DNA from: Andeanibacterium sp035497315
Lineage (GTDB): Bacteria; Pseudomonadota; Alphaproteobacteria; Sphingomonadales; Sphingomonadaceae
Assembly: GCA_035497315.1 (NCBI GenBank)
Contig: DATJDU010000091.1
Location: 1-64,000, forward strand
Length of the DNA: 64,000 nt
Direction: 5' to 3'
A program made the position numbers and the translations under genes. Shown piece by piece: positions 24,553 through 33,820 of this stretch. The notes under the pieces were generated by a model. The model worked only from the letters and a program-made list of their open reading frames with translations, did no database searches and was not told the origin of the DNA. How positions within the stretch are numbered: the first letter of the stretch is position 1; every line of letters begins with the position of its first letter.

Positions 24553-26358
24553 ATGCCGATCTACAGGGCGCCAACGCGTGATACGCGCTTCGTTATCAAC
24601 GAACTGCTCAACCTGGAAAGCTATGGGAATCTGCCGGGTTTCGAGGATGCGACGCCCGATATGGTCGACGCAATCGTGGATGGCGTGGGTAAATTTGCAT
24701 CGGAAGTGATCCAGCCACTTAATCAGGTAGGAGACCATGAAGGCTGCACTCGCCATGACGACGGTTCCGTCACCACGCCGACCGGCTTCAAGGACGCCTA
24801 TCGTCAATATTGTGAAGCGGGTTGGGGCACTCTGTCTCTGCCGGTGGAGTATGGCGGTCAGGGGCTGCCGCATGTACTTGGCTTTGTGCTTGAGGAATAC
24901 ATGGCGACCGCCAATCATGCTTTTGCCATGTATCCGGGGCTGACTAACGGCGCAGTTTCGGCGCTTCTCGCCACGGGCTCCGAAGAAATCAAACAGAAGT
25001 ACGTTCACAAGATGGTGTCGGGCGAGTGGCTCGGCACGATGAACCTCACCGAGCCGCATGCCGGTACGGATCTGGGGCTGATCAAGACCAAGGCTGAGCC
25101 GCAGGCCGATGGCAGCTTTGTGATCACTGGCACCAAGATCTTTATTTCGGCGGGCGAGAACGACCTGACCGATAATATCATTCACCTCGTGCTGGCGAAA
25201 TTGCCCGGCGCACCCGATGGCTCGAAGGGTATCTCGCTTTTCGTCGTTCCCAAGTTCCTGGTGAATGAGGATGGCTCGCTGGGCGAGCGAAATGCCGTCT
25301 CCTGTGGCTCGATCGAGCATAAGATGGGCATTCATGGCAATGCCACCTGCGTAATGAATTATGATGGCGCAACGGGCTGGATCGTCGGCGAAGAGAACAA
25401 GGGGCTCGCCGCCATGTTCATCATGATGAATGCTGCTCGCCTCGGAGTGGGCGTTCAGGGCCTCGCACAGGCCGAAGTGGCTTATCAGAATGCCGTCCAA
25501 TATGCGCAGGATCGCCGCCAGGGCCGTGCGATCGCTGGCCGTGCCGATCCTTCTGCAAGTGCTGACCCGATCATTGTTCACCCCGACGTGCGCCGCATGC
25601 TGATGGACGCCAAGGCCTATAACGAGGCTATGCGTGCATTGATCATGTGGGGCGCTCTTCAGGTGGATCTGAGCCACAGAGCCCTTGACGACGCAGAGCG
25701 TCAAGCGGCCGACGATATGATCAGCCTGCTAACCCCGGTAATCAAGGGCTATGGCACCGATAAGGGCTTCGAAGTCGCGGTGAACATGCAGCAGGTCTTT
25801 GGTGGCCATGGTTACATCAAAGAATGGGGGATGGAGCAATTCGTTCGCGATTCGCGGATCGCCATGATTTATGAAGGCACCAATGGCGTGCAGGCGATGG
25901 ATCTGTGTGGCCGAAAGCTGGCCGCCAATGGTGGCCGAGCGATCCAGGCATTCTTCAAACTGGTGGACGATGAAGTGCTCGCTGGGAAGGCCGACCCCAG
26001 GCTCGAACCGATCGCATCGCGCCTCGAAAAGGCCGTGGGTGAGCAGAAAGCCGCAACCATGTGGTTTATGCAGAATGCGATGGCCAATCCAAATCACCTT
26101 GGCGCGGGCGCTCATCATTACATGCATATCATGGGCGTTGTGGCCCTTGGGCTGATGTGGCTGCGCATGGCGAAGGTTTCTGCTTCAAAGCTGGATGCCG
26201 GTTCTGACGACAAGGCTTTCTATGAAGCGAAGCTCGTCACCGCACGTTACTATGCGGAACGCTTCACGCCCGACGCTGGCGCACTGCGGCGCAAGATCGA
26301 AGCTGGTGCGGATGCGATGATGACATTGAGCCCTGAGCAGTTCGAGACGGCTGCCTGA
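24553..26358 (+). CDS. Acyl-CoA dehydrogenase, large C-terminal-domain type (DmdC-like)
   Basis: FAD-dependent dehydrogenase of 601 residues, larger than the 380-residue classic ACADs because of an extra C-terminal domain and an N-terminal region (PIYRAPTRDTRFVINELL). The FAD/substrate segment NLTEPHAGTDLGLIKTKAEP and the catalytic-base region IAMIYEGTNGVQAMDL are both present. The family includes 3-methylmercaptopropionyl-CoA dehydrogenase (DmdC) and long-chain acyl-CoA dehydrogenases; which acyl-CoA is used here cannot be decided. GAGGAGAG before the ATG is a good ribosome site. A terminator follows. Confidence 0.93.
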   Translation: MPIYRAPTRDTRFVINELLNLESYGNLPGFEDATPDMVDAIVDGVGKFASEVIQPLNQVGDHEGCTRHDDGSVTTPTGFKDAYRQYCEAGWGTLSLPVEYGGQGLPHVLGFVLEEYMATANHAFAMYPGLTNGAVSALLATGSEEIKQKYVHKMVSGEWLGTMNLTEPHAGTDLGLIKTKAEPQADGSFVITGTKIFISAGENDLTDNIIHLVLAKLPGAPDGSKGISLFVVPKFLVNEDGSLGERNAVSCGSIEHKMGIHGNATCVMNYDGATGWIVGEENKGLAAMFIMMNAARLGVGVQGLAQAEVAYQNAVQYAQDRRQGRAIAGRADPSASADPIIVHPDVRRMLMDAKAYNEAMRALIMWGALQVDLSHRALDDAERQAADDMISLLTPVIKGYGTDKGFEVAVNMQQVFGGHGYIKEWGMEQFVRDSRIAMIYEGTNGVQAMDLCGRKLAANGGRAIQAFFKLVDDEVLAGKADPRLEPIASRLEKAVGEQKAATMWFMQNAMANPNHLGAGAHHYMHIMGVVALGLMWLRMAKVSASKLDAGSDDKAFYEAKLVTARYYAERFTPDAGALRRKIEAGADAMMTLSPEQFETAA

Positions 26359-26371
26359 ACGCTGTGATTCG

Positions 26372-26401
26372 TCCCCCTGGCTCGGGATAGGGCCGGGGGG
26401 A
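26372..26401 (+). terminator. Terminator after the acyl-CoA dehydrogenase
   Basis: Ten-base stem TCCCCCTGGC/GCCGGGGGGA with one G-U pair and a 10-base loop, followed by TTTCC. It lies 13 bases after the stop codon. Confidence 0.7.
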
Positions 26402-26551
26402 TTTCCATGAAATGTATGGTGGCCGCGCCGAGTTGCGCTGCTTTTTCACCTTGCCCGGCACGGAGTTCCAACCGTCGCAAGAGGGTGGTGTGCGGCTGCC
26501 ATACGGAGGATGTTTGGGAACGACAGGGGGTTGGCCGAAGAGGAGCAACCA

Positions 26552-26893
26552 ATGTCAGTTCAAACCAAACATAGCCTGAACGGTGCCGCCCTGGCCCTCA
26601 TCTTTACTCTTGGTGCGCCGGTCTGGCCGGTCGTTGCGCAAGACGATAGCGGCAGTTCCGCAACATCCGCGCCCTCTATCGATACCGATGGTGACGGGAA
26701 GGCGGATAGCTGGGATCTCAATGGCGACGGCAAGCCCGATGCGTGGGACAGCGACGGCAACAACCTGGCCGACAAATGGGATACCGATGCCAACGGAACA
26801 CCGGATGCGTGGGACACGGATGGTGATGGCGCACCCGACACGCAGGACAAGGACGGCGATGGTGCGCCGGACCTGCCCAAGAGTCAGCCCTGA
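26552..26893 (+). CDS. Exported Ca-binding-like repeat protein (DxDGDG, thrombospondin type 3-like)
   Basis: A 113-residue protein with a signal peptide (hydrophobic LNGAALALIFTLGAPV, cleavage near VVA-QD). The mature part consists almost entirely of Asp-rich 10-13-residue units such as DTDGDGKADSWD, DLNGDGKPDAWD and DTDGDGAPDTQD, six or seven in a row. These resemble thrombospondin type 3 or dockerin-type calcium loops. No other domain is present, so it is probably a small extracellular or periplasmic calcium-binding protein of unknown purpose. GAAGAGGAG precedes the chosen ATG. The upstream 150 bases hold the terminator and nothing else recognised. Confidence 0.75.
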   Translation: MSVQTKHSLNGAALALIFTLGAPVWPVVAQDDSGSSATSAPSIDTDGDGKADSWDLNGDGKPDAWDSDGNNLADKWDTDANGTPDAWDTDGDGAPDTQDKDGDGAPDLPKSQP

Positions 26894-26961
26894 CGGTCGC
26901 CTGCCAGGGATGGGAGCCGGTGGGCGGGTTCAACACGGGCCGCCGGCTCTCACTTGAGAAG

Positions 26962-27669
26962 CTACGCCCCGAAAATCTCGTCGAAAAGCGAATGCATCGC
27001 CGCCCAACTCTGTCGGTCGGCGCTCGCGTCATAGGCGACGGCTGGATTGCCTTGAACGGGATAGGGATTGGTGAAGCCGTGCCTCACACCCGCGTAGGAG
27101 TGGAAATGCCAGTTAGCCCCGGCTGCATCCATTTCTTCCCAGAACTGCATGACTTGGCTGCGTGGAACCATAGGATCGGCGTCGCCATGGCACACGAGAA
27201 TCCTTGCCCGGACAGTTCCCGGTTCAGCGACAAGTTCTGTGCCGAGAAGTCCATGGAAGCTCACCACGGCGGCAAGCGGCGCACCGTCTCGCGCCAGTTC
27301 GAGCACCGCGCCGCCGCCCATGCAGAAACCAATTGCGGCGACGGGCAGGCCGCGCGCCTCGTCCAGCGAAACGATCGCCTTGATCGCTGCGCGCAGGCGT
27401 TGGCGATATAGGCTAACATCTTCTCTGATCCCGGCAGCGAAAACCCTCGATTCATCGAAGGTTGACGGTGTCTTGCCATAGAAGTCCGCAATCAGCGCAA
27501 GATAGCCAGCCTTGGCCAGTGCAACAGCCTTGTCCTCCACCGCACGGGTGGAGTTCATGATCGTCGGATAGACGACGATAGCCGCGTGCGGGGCGCTTGC
27601 CGGGCGGGCAAGCAACCCCGTCAGTGCAATACCGTCGTCGGAATAGGCCAGCTTTTCGAGCATGGTCAC
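26962..27669 (-). CDS. Dienelactone hydrolase family protein
   Basis: Alpha/beta hydrolase of 235 residues. The nucleophile elbow is GFCMGGGA, a Cys as in true dienelactone hydrolases, near residue 117. The acid lies in CHGDADPMVP and the His in GVRHGFTNP. The family opens lactone rings in aromatic catabolism, but many members have other ester substrates, and no catabolic neighbours are present here. The start overlaps the stop of cysK by four bases, so it is coupled to cysK. Confidence 0.87.
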   Translation of the reverse strand: MTMLEKLAYSDDGIALTGLLARPASAPHAAIVVYPTIMNSTRAVEDKAVALAKAGYLALIADFYGKTPSTFDESRVFAAGIREDVSLYRQRLRAAIKAIVSLDEARGLPVAAIGFCMGGGAVLELARDGAPLAAVVSFHGLLGTELVAEPGTVRARILVCHGDADPMVPRSQVMQFWEEMDAAGANWHFHSYAGVRHGFTNPYPVQGNPAVAYDASADRQSWAAMHSLFDEIFGA

Positions 27670-28583
27670 TCCGGCAGGAAATCCGGTACGGAGAGGTAAC
27701 GCTCGCCCGTGTCATAATTGAACCCGATCACACGCGATCCAGAGGCCAGTTCCGGCAGCTTCTGCGCGATGGCCGCCAGAGTCGCACCCGATGAGATGCC
27801 TACGAGCAGGCCTTCGGTGCGGGCGCATTTGCGGGCCATTTCCTTGGCATCCTCGGCATTCACCTGAATCGCACCGTCAATTGCCTGTGTATGGAGGTTG
27901 CCCGGGATGAAGCCGGCGCCAATCCCCTGGATCGGGTGTGGGCCGGGCTGGCCGCCGGAAATAACTGGCGAAAGCGCAGGCTCCACCGCGAAGGCCTTGA
28001 GCGATGGCCAGGTCTTCTTCAGTTCTTCCGCACAGCCCGTCAGGTGGCCGCCGGTGCCGACGCCGGTAATCAGCACGTCGAGTGGGGTGTCTGCGAAATC
28101 GGCGAGGATTTCCTGTGCGGTAGTGCGGGCATGGATTGCCACATTGGCCGGGTTCTCGAACTGCTGGGGCATCCATGCGCCCGGAATTTCGTTCAGAATC
28201 TCGGTCGCGCGTTCGAGTGCGCCCTTCATGCCCTTTTCGCGCGGGGTAAGATCGAAGCTGGCGCCATATGCCAGCATCAGGCGCCGCCGCTCGATGCTCA
28301 TGCTTTCAGGCATGACCAGGATCAGCTTGTAGCCCTTCACGGCGGCGACCATGGCAAGGCCGATGCCAGTGTTGCCGGAGGTCGGCTCCACGATCGTACC
28401 GCCCGGCTTGAGATCGCCCGACTTCTCGGCCGCCTCGACCATGGCGAGGGCAATGCGATCCTTGATCGAGCCGCCGGGGTTGGACCTTTCGGACTTCACC
28501 CACACCTCATGGTCGGGAAACAGCCGCGAAAGGCGGATATGCGGAGTATTGCCGATAGTGGCGAGAACGTTGTCGGCCTTCAT
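27666..28583 (-). CDS. cysK: Cysteine synthase A (O-acetylserine sulfhydrylase)
   Basis: PLP enzyme that makes cysteine from O-acetylserine and sulfide. At 305 residues it has the Schiff-base Lys in NPGGSIKDRIAL (about residue 42), the substrate loop PTSGNTGIGLAMVA, and the phosphate-binding GVGTGGHLTG. The ATG at 28583 gives MKADNVLATIGNTPHIRL, matching the family N-terminus, and overlaps the stop of the MFS gene by four bases. An operon of MFS transporter, cysK and dienelactone hydrolase is implied. Confidence 0.94.
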   Translation of the reverse strand: MKADNVLATIGNTPHIRLSRLFPDHEVWVKSERSNPGGSIKDRIALAMVEAAEKSGDLKPGGTIVEPTSGNTGIGLAMVAAVKGYKLILVMPESMSIERRRLMLAYGASFDLTPREKGMKGALERATEILNEIPGAWMPQQFENPANVAIHARTTAQEILADFADTPLDVLITGVGTGGHLTGCAEELKKTWPSLKAFAVEPALSPVISGGQPGPHPIQGIGAGFIPGNLHTQAIDGAIQVNAEDAKEMARKCARTEGLLVGISSGATLAAIAQKLPELASGSRVIGFNYDTGERYLSVPDFLPE

Positions 28584-29860
28584 TGCGCTGTCTCCCTCTC
28601 CTTGGGATTGCCCTGACGATATTGCGGGGCGAATGTCTTCGCCCAACGTAGCTCGGGGAAGATATATGCCCAGATTGCTGTGATAACTATCGCACCCACG
28701 CCGCCGAATACAACCGCTCCCGTGGCGCCGAGCAGCGCGGCAGCAAGGCCGGACTGCATTTCGCCTAGTTCGTTGGAGGCGGAGATGGCCAGGCCGGAAA
28801 TCGAGGATACCCGCCCACGCATGGTATCGGGGGTATTCAGCTGAACCAAGGTGTTGCGCACGAAGACCGAAACCATGTCGGCCGCGCCCAGCACGGCGAG
28901 CATGGCCATCGAAAGCGGGAAGCTGCGCGAAATGCCGAACACGATCGTCGCTGCACCGAACACTGCGACGGCCCAGAGCATCTTGGCCCCGACATTATGT
29001 GCCAGAGGGCGGAATGAAAGGTAAAGCGCGACAAGGCCGGCCCCCATCGCAGGTGCCGCACGCATCAGGCCGAGCCCTTCGGAGCCGACTTGCAATATGT
29101 CGCGAGCGAATACCGGCAGCATCGCGGTGGCCCCGGCGAAGAGCACGGCGAAGAGATCCAGGGTGATGCACCCCAGCAGGAACCGGTCGCGCCAGGCGAA
29201 TTGCAGCCCCTCCAGCATCTGACGCACTGGATGCAGATCGCTATGCTGCTCCGCCTTGATCGGCCTGATGGAAATGATCAGCAGCGCCGCGATGGCCAGC
29301 AGTCCGGCGGAAACGAAATAGGGCAGGGCTGGATGGGCGGCGAACATCAATCCGCCAAAGGCCGGCCCCACCACCTGACCGCCGGTGAAACCGATCGAGC
29401 CGAGTGCCACTGCACGCGGAAGCAGGCTGGGCGGAACGATATTGGGCGCGATGGAACTCATGGCCGGGCCACTGAATACACGCGCGGCGCCATGGGCGGC
29501 GGCGAGTATGAAGCACAAAGGCAAGGTCAGCGCGTCCGCCCAGGTGAGAAGGGCGATGGTTATGGCAATCGTGAAATCGAGCGCTAGCGAAGCGCAGGCG
29601 ACAAAGCGCCGGTCGAACCTGTCCGCCGCGAGGCCCGCAACAGGAGTGAGGAAGAACAGCGGAATGAATTGCACAAGACCCAGAAGGCCAAGCTGGAACG
29701 CGGCTTCCGGACGGCTCATGGCGTAATCGGCACGGGCGATATCGTAGGTTTGATATCCGATCAGCACCACCATCGAGAGGGTGGATGCCACAGTCAGAAA
29801 CCGCGCGATCCAGAAGCGGCGGTAATCGGGAATCTTGAGCGGTGAAGAAGGTTCGATCAC
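28580..29860 (-). CDS. MFS transporter, EntS-like exporter family
   Basis: A roughly 426-residue permease with 12 predicted membrane helices. The N-terminal signature SPLKIPDYRRFWIARFLTVA and the inter-helix motif GLAADRFDRRFVA are typical of the MFS subfamily that includes enterobactin exporter EntS; SMRGRVSSISG-like text near residue 350 (DTMRGRVSSISG) also fits. The substrate is unknown. GTG 29860 is preferred because the conserved region follows at once; an in-frame start at 29899 would add 13 residues. It is the first gene of the operon with cysK. Confidence 0.85.
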   Translation of the reverse strand: MIEPSSPLKIPDYRRFWIARFLTVASTLSMVVLIGYQTYDIARADYAMSRPEAAFQLGLLGLVQFIPLFFLTPVAGLAADRFDRRFVACASLALDFTIAITIALLTWADALTLPLCFILAAAHGAARVFSGPAMSSIAPNIVPPSLLPRAVALGSIGFTGGQVVGPAFGGLMFAAHPALPYFVSAGLLAIAALLIISIRPIKAEQHSDLHPVRQMLEGLQFAWRDRFLLGCITLDLFAVLFAGATAMLPVFARDILQVGSEGLGLMRAAPAMGAGLVALYLSFRPLAHNVGAKMLWAVAVFGAATIVFGISRSFPLSMAMLAVLGAADMVSVFVRNTLVQLNTPDTMRGRVSSISGLAISASNELGEMQSGLAAALLGATGAVVFGGVGAIVITAIWAYIFPELRWAKTFAPQYRQGNPKERETAQ

Positions 29861-29962
29861 GCAGCGCGAATGGCAGGCAAGGCGGCACTTGCCAAGCAAT
29901 CAGATTGTTGGGGCATCCAAAGCGGAGCTAACAACGCGTGCCGGAGCGCAGGCCCCGTCCGA

Positions 29963-30298
29963 TCAGCGCCGATTTCTAAGCCGTGGATTGGGTTGCAGAA
30001 CGTCCATCATCTTGACGAAGTCATCCAGGCGAACGATCCGCTCAAACTGAAATCCCGCGCGTTCGTCAGCTACCCAGATGACATATGCTTCGATCCGCCC
30101 GATCACCGGCAAGCGGATGATCACGCGTTCCCCCCGCTGCAACAGGGGGGCATTGTCGATCATAAAGCCATGAGCAGAGACGTTCGCGATATGCAGCGAC
30201 AGGTCGCCGCGATCGCGATGCTCCGCGATCACGGGATGATCGACGGGGTGGCGCGTTGCGCGGCGCATTTCCGGCACCGAAAGTTGTGCTCCAGCCAC
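29963..30298 (-). CDS. PilZ domain protein (c-di-GMP receptor candidate)
   Basis: An 111-residue single-domain protein. The c-di-GMP-binding residues are visible: an N-terminal RRATRHPVD, fitting RxxxR, and ANVSAHGFMID, fitting [D/N]xSxxG, about 22 residues later. The remainder is the PilZ beta barrel (RGERVIIRLPVIGRIEAYVI). The protein could act as a free adaptor that binds c-di-GMP and a partner. It stands alone upstream of the MFS operon and downstream of tyrS. Confidence 0.88.
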   Translation of the reverse strand: MAGAQLSVPEMRRATRHPVDHPVIAEHRDRGDLSLHIANVSAHGFMIDNAPLLQRGERVIIRLPVIGRIEAYVIWVADERAGFQFERIVRLDDFVKMMDVLQPNPRLRNRR

Positions 30299-30425
30299 GG
30301 TGCAACTTCCTCCATTCGAACCTAGTGGGGAGGTCGTTGTGGCAGCAAATCTCTGCCAAATCGTAAAGGCCCGATCAGGAGAAAAGCTTCAGCCCAGCAG
30401 GAGAACGGTTCGGCGCATCGGAACA

Positions 30426-31658
30426 TTAAGCTCCGCGCAGGATGCCGTGCCGTTTTTTTCCGAGGCTGAGCTTATGTTCGGAACCGGATTCAAACTGGAT
30501 GACATGGGCCGGATCCTTCACCGGCTCATCATCGACCCGCACCGCGCCTTCAGCGATCTTGCGCTTTGCCTCGCCATTCGACGCCGTGAAGCCGATTGCC
30601 GTGCAGGCCGCCGTGAGCGCCATGCCTTCCGCCGGGATATCCAGTGTGGGAAGATCCCCACCAAGGCCGCCGCCGGCAAAAGTCGCCGCAGCGGTGGCTT
30701 CGGCGGCACGGGCTGCTTCCTCGCCGCGCACCAGCTTCGTCACCTCATTGGCGAGCACCACCTTGGCGGCGTTGATTTCGCTGCCTTCGAGCGCTTCGAG
30801 CCGCGCGATTTCGTCCAGCGGCAAATCGGTGAACAGGCGCAGGAACCGACCCACATCCCGGTCATCCGAATTGCGCCAGTACTGCCAGAAATCATAAGCC
30901 GGCAGCGCTTCCTCGTTCAGCCAGACGGCACCCGAGGCGGTCTTGCCCATCTTCGATCCATCGGCGGTGGTCAGCAGCGGAGTGGTCACGCCGAACACTT
31001 CCACGCCGTCCATCCGGCGGGTGAGTTCGATACCGTTGACGATATTGCCCCACTGGTCGGAACCGCCCATCTGAAGGCGGCAGCCACAGCGTTGCGACAG
31101 CTCGCGAAAATCGTAAGCCTGCAGAATCATGTAATTGAATTCGAGGAAGCTGAGCGACTGTTCACGGTCGAGCCGCTGCTTCACGGAATCGAAGCTGAGC
31201 ATCCGGTTGACCGAGAAATGCTGGCCTACTTCCCGCAGGAAAGGGATATATTCCAGCTTGTCCAGCCACTCGGCATTGTCGACCATGATTGCATCGCTGG
31301 GCCCGTCCCCGAAAGTCAGGAAGCGGTCGAAGATCTTGCGGATCGAGGCGACGTTCTGAGCGATGACATCATTGGTCATCAGCTTGCGCGCTTCATCCTT
31401 GAAGCTGGGGTCGCCAATCTTCCCCGTGCCGCCGCCCATCAATACGATCGGCTTGTGCCCGGCCTGCTGCAGGCGACGCAGGAGCATGATCTGCACCATG
31501 CTGCCGACATGGAGCGAAGGGGCAGTTGGGTCGAAACCGATATATCCGGGCACAACCTGCTTCAGTGCCAGAGCGTCAAGCGCTTCGGCATCGGTCAGCT
31601 GATGGACGTAGCCGCGCTCGTCCAGCAGGCGCAGCAATTCGGACTTATACGTGCTCAT
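30426..31658 (-). CDS. tyrS: Tyrosine-tRNA ligase
   Basis: Class Ic synthetase of 410 residues. The HIGH-equivalent is PSLHVGSMVQ, the KMSKS loop reads GSKMGKTASG, and a C-terminal S4 RNA-binding domain is present (ASNGEAKRKIAEGAVRVDDE). This is the TyrRS type of E. coli TyrS length. The ATG at 31658 gives MSTYKSELLRLLDERG. It is divergent from the DOMON-like gene, with 104 bases between. Confidence 0.96.
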   Translation of the reverse strand: MSTYKSELLRLLDERGYVHQLTDAEALDALALKQVVPGYIGFDPTAPSLHVGSMVQIMLLRRLQQAGHKPIVLMGGGTGKIGDPSFKDEARKLMTNDVIAQNVASIRKIFDRFLTFGDGPSDAIMVDNAEWLDKLEYIPFLREVGQHFSVNRMLSFDSVKQRLDREQSLSFLEFNYMILQAYDFRELSQRCGCRLQMGGSDQWGNIVNGIELTRRMDGVEVFGVTTPLLTTADGSKMGKTASGAVWLNEEALPAYDFWQYWRNSDDRDVGRFLRLFTDLPLDEIARLEALEGSEINAAKVVLANEVTKLVRGEEAARAAEATAAATFAGGGLGGDLPTLDIPAEGMALTAACTAIGFTASNGEAKRKIAEGAVRVDDEPVKDPAHVIQFESGSEHKLSLGKKRHGILRGA

Positions 31659-31762
31659 AGTGCCCTCTTCTTACGGGTGGCGCGCCTAGCACGCGATTTC
31701 CCGTCAAACAAACCCGATCCGCCGCGCTTGCCGAAGTTGGCCGGGTAATCTAGCGCCCAGGG

Positions 31763-32311
31763 ATGATCAGCGCGCCACTCCCGCTCGTTCCCCATCCCGA
31801 CCATCTGCCTTCCGCTGTCCGCAGCATCGAGGCGCGCGTGATCGGGATCGATGCCAATTGGCTGCGCCTTCGCTGGCGGATCGAGGGGGCGGGGCAGATC
31901 GTGGTCCCGGCTTTCGGCGGCAAGGGCAGGGGCGATGGATTGTGGAAGACGACCTGCTTCGAAGCCTTCCTGAGGCCGGAGGGAGGACAAGCCTATGTCG
32001 AATTGAACCTTTCCCCTTCCGAACGCTGGGCCGCCTATGATTTTACTGCCTATCGTGAAGGCATGGCTGAACGGCCTTTCCCGCGCGAGCCGGAATGCAC
32101 CCTGCGCAAGGGGGAGGAACTGGCGATCTTCGACGCGGCGATCCCCGCAGGCGGCTTGCCGCAGCTTCCCGCCGCGCTGGGCCTCAGCGCGGTGATCGAG
32201 GAAGAGGGCGGCCATATTTCCTATTGGGCGCTCGCTCATTCGGATGGGCAGCCGGATTTTCACCATGCCACTTGCTTTGCCGCCACGCTTGAGCCACCCA
32301 AAAGCGCATGA
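31763..32311 (+). CDS. DOMON-like domain protein paired with NamZ
   Basis: A 182-residue soluble protein with no signal peptide, matching the single-domain DOMON-like proteins found next to cell-wall sugar genes in sphingomonads. Visible are a WLRLRWRIEG strand, the LWKTTCFEAFLRP motif, YVELNLSPSERWAAYDF, and a closing HHATCF. DOMON folds bind haem or sugars; a sugar ligand seems likelier here because the gene overlaps the muramidase gene by four bases. The function itself is unproven. Confidence 0.75.
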   Translation: MISAPLPLVPHPDHLPSAVRSIEARVIGIDANWLRLRWRIEGAGQIVVPAFGGKGRGDGLWKTTCFEAFLRPEGGQAYVELNLSPSERWAAYDFTAYREGMAERPFPREPECTLRKGEELAIFDAAIPAGGLPQLPAALGLSAVIEEEGGHISYWALAHSDGQPDFHHATCFAATLEPPKSA

Positions 32312-33510
32312 AATTCGGTATCGACCGCCTGATTGCGGACCCGGAACTGCGCAAGCCGCTGGCGGGAAAGCGCGTTGCACTCATCGCCCACCCGGCCTCG
32401 GTAACGGAGGGGCTGGTCCATTCGCTCGACGCGCTGATGGCCTGCGATGACATTGCCCTCACCTCGGCCTTCGGCCCCCAGCACGGGCTGAAGGGGGACA
32501 AACAGGACAATATGGTCGAAACCGCCGATGAGGTGGACGGCCAATATGGCATCCCGATCTTCAGCCTCTATGGCGAAGTGCGCCGGCCGACGCCCGAGAT
32601 GATGGCCAGCGCGGACATCTTCCTGTTCGACCTGCAGGATCTGGGCTGCCGCATCTACACTTTCGTCACCACGCTGCTTTACCTGCTGGAGGCGGCCAGC
32701 GGCACCGGCAAGCAGGTGTGGGTGCTCGACCGGCCTAATCCTGCGGGAAGGCCCGTGGAGGGCACTTTGCTCCGTCCCGGCCAGGAGAGCTTCGTCGGCG
32801 CCGGGCCCATGCCCATGCGCCACGGGCTGACGCTGGGGGAGATGGGCCACTGGTTCGTCGATCATTTCAGGCTGGATGTGGATTATCGGGTGATCCCCAT
32901 GGAAGGCTGGCGCCCGGATGACGGCCCCGGCTTCGGCTGGCCTGCCGAGCGTATCTGGATCAATCCCAGCCCCAACGCCGCCAATCTCAACATGGCCCGC
33001 GCCTATGCCGGCACGGTAATGCTGGAAGGCACGACTCTGAGCGAGGGCAGGGGCACGACCCGCCCGCTCGAAGTGCTGTTCGGCGCGCCCGATGTCGATG
33101 CCGCCGCCGTGCGCACCTGCATGGAACGGATCGCGCCCCACTGGCTGGAAGGCTGTGCCCTGCGCGAATGCTGGTTCACGCCCACCTTCCACAAGCATCA
33201 GGGCGAGCTGTGCAACGCGCTGATGGTCCATGCAGAAGCACCGTTCTACGATCACGCGAAGTTCCGCCCCTGGCGGCTGCAGGCGCTGGCGCTGAAGGCA
33301 ATTCGCTGGTTCCATCCGAACTACCCGATCTGGCGGGACTTTCCCTATGAATACGAGTTCGATCGGCTGGCGATCGACGTGATCAACGGCGGCCCCGCAT
33401 TGCGCGAATGGGTCGACAATCCCTCCGCCGGGCCCGACGATCTGGACGCAGTGGCTCTGTCGGACGAGGCCGCCTGGCGGGAAGAGACTGCGCGGCTGCT
33501 GCTTTACTAG
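32308..33510 (+). CDS. namZ: Exo-beta-N-acetylmuramidase NamZ (DUF1343)
   Basis: At 400 residues it belongs to the DUF1343 family, whose characterised member NamZ removes N-acetylmuramic acid from muropeptides during cell-wall recycling. Characteristic stretches are TSAFGPQHGLKGDKQDNM near residue 52, IFLFDLQDLGCRIYTFVTTL, WVLDRPNPAGR, and EGRGTTRPLE near 245. No signal peptide is visible, unlike some exported members, which suggests cytoplasmic recycling of imported muropeptides. It is coupled to the DOMON-like gene upstream. The second copy of the intergenic repeat lies just after its stop. Confidence 0.9.
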   Translation: MKFGIDRLIADPELRKPLAGKRVALIAHPASVTEGLVHSLDALMACDDIALTSAFGPQHGLKGDKQDNMVETADEVDGQYGIPIFSLYGEVRRPTPEMMASADIFLFDLQDLGCRIYTFVTTLLYLLEAASGTGKQVWVLDRPNPAGRPVEGTLLRPGQESFVGAGPMPMRHGLTLGEMGHWFVDHFRLDVDYRVIPMEGWRPDDGPGFGWPAERIWINPSPNAANLNMARAYAGTVMLEGTTLSEGRGTTRPLEVLFGAPDVDAAAVRTCMERIAPHWLEGCALRECWFTPTFHKHQGELCNALMVHAEAPFYDHAKFRPWRLQALALKAIRWFHPNYPIWRDFPYEYEFDRLAIDVINGGPALREWVDNPSAGPDDLDAVALSDEAAWREETARLLLY

Positions 33511-33530
33511 GCCGGGTTGGCGGGGGACAG

Positions 33531-33775
33531 GTGTAACCCTTCCCGGTAGCAAAATGCCCTGTTTTGTTCGCAGCGTGGCACTCCTCTCTTGCGCGGATTT
33601 GAGCCGTTTTTCGAGGCTATGGCCCGCCTGGAGTGTCACCTTCCGTTTCGGGTTTTCGTGCAGGCCCAGGGCGCGTCGGCTTGCCGGGCTGGGGCGGGCT
33701 TCAAATGCGGTGGGGGCGAGGCTGCTCATCGCGGAGCATAAGCGCCATTTGGGGACCTGTAGGAAAGTGTTTTGT
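33531..33775 (+). repeat. Intergenic repeat, copy 2 (about 245 bp)
   Basis: Same element as at 6016-6259 (reversed) and 56583-56835 (same orientation). It begins 20 bases after the namZ stop with GTGTAACCCTTCCCGG, has GTCACCTTCCGTTTCGGG then TTTTCGTGCAGGCC in the middle, and ends CGCCATTTGGGGACCTGTAG then GAAAGTG. It lies between convergent genes (namZ and the VWA protein), followed by a separate short hairpin. Confidence 0.75.
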
Positions 33776-33820
33776 GATGAGGGAGACGAACGCGATTGCG
33801 GCCTTCAGTCACCCTCATCT

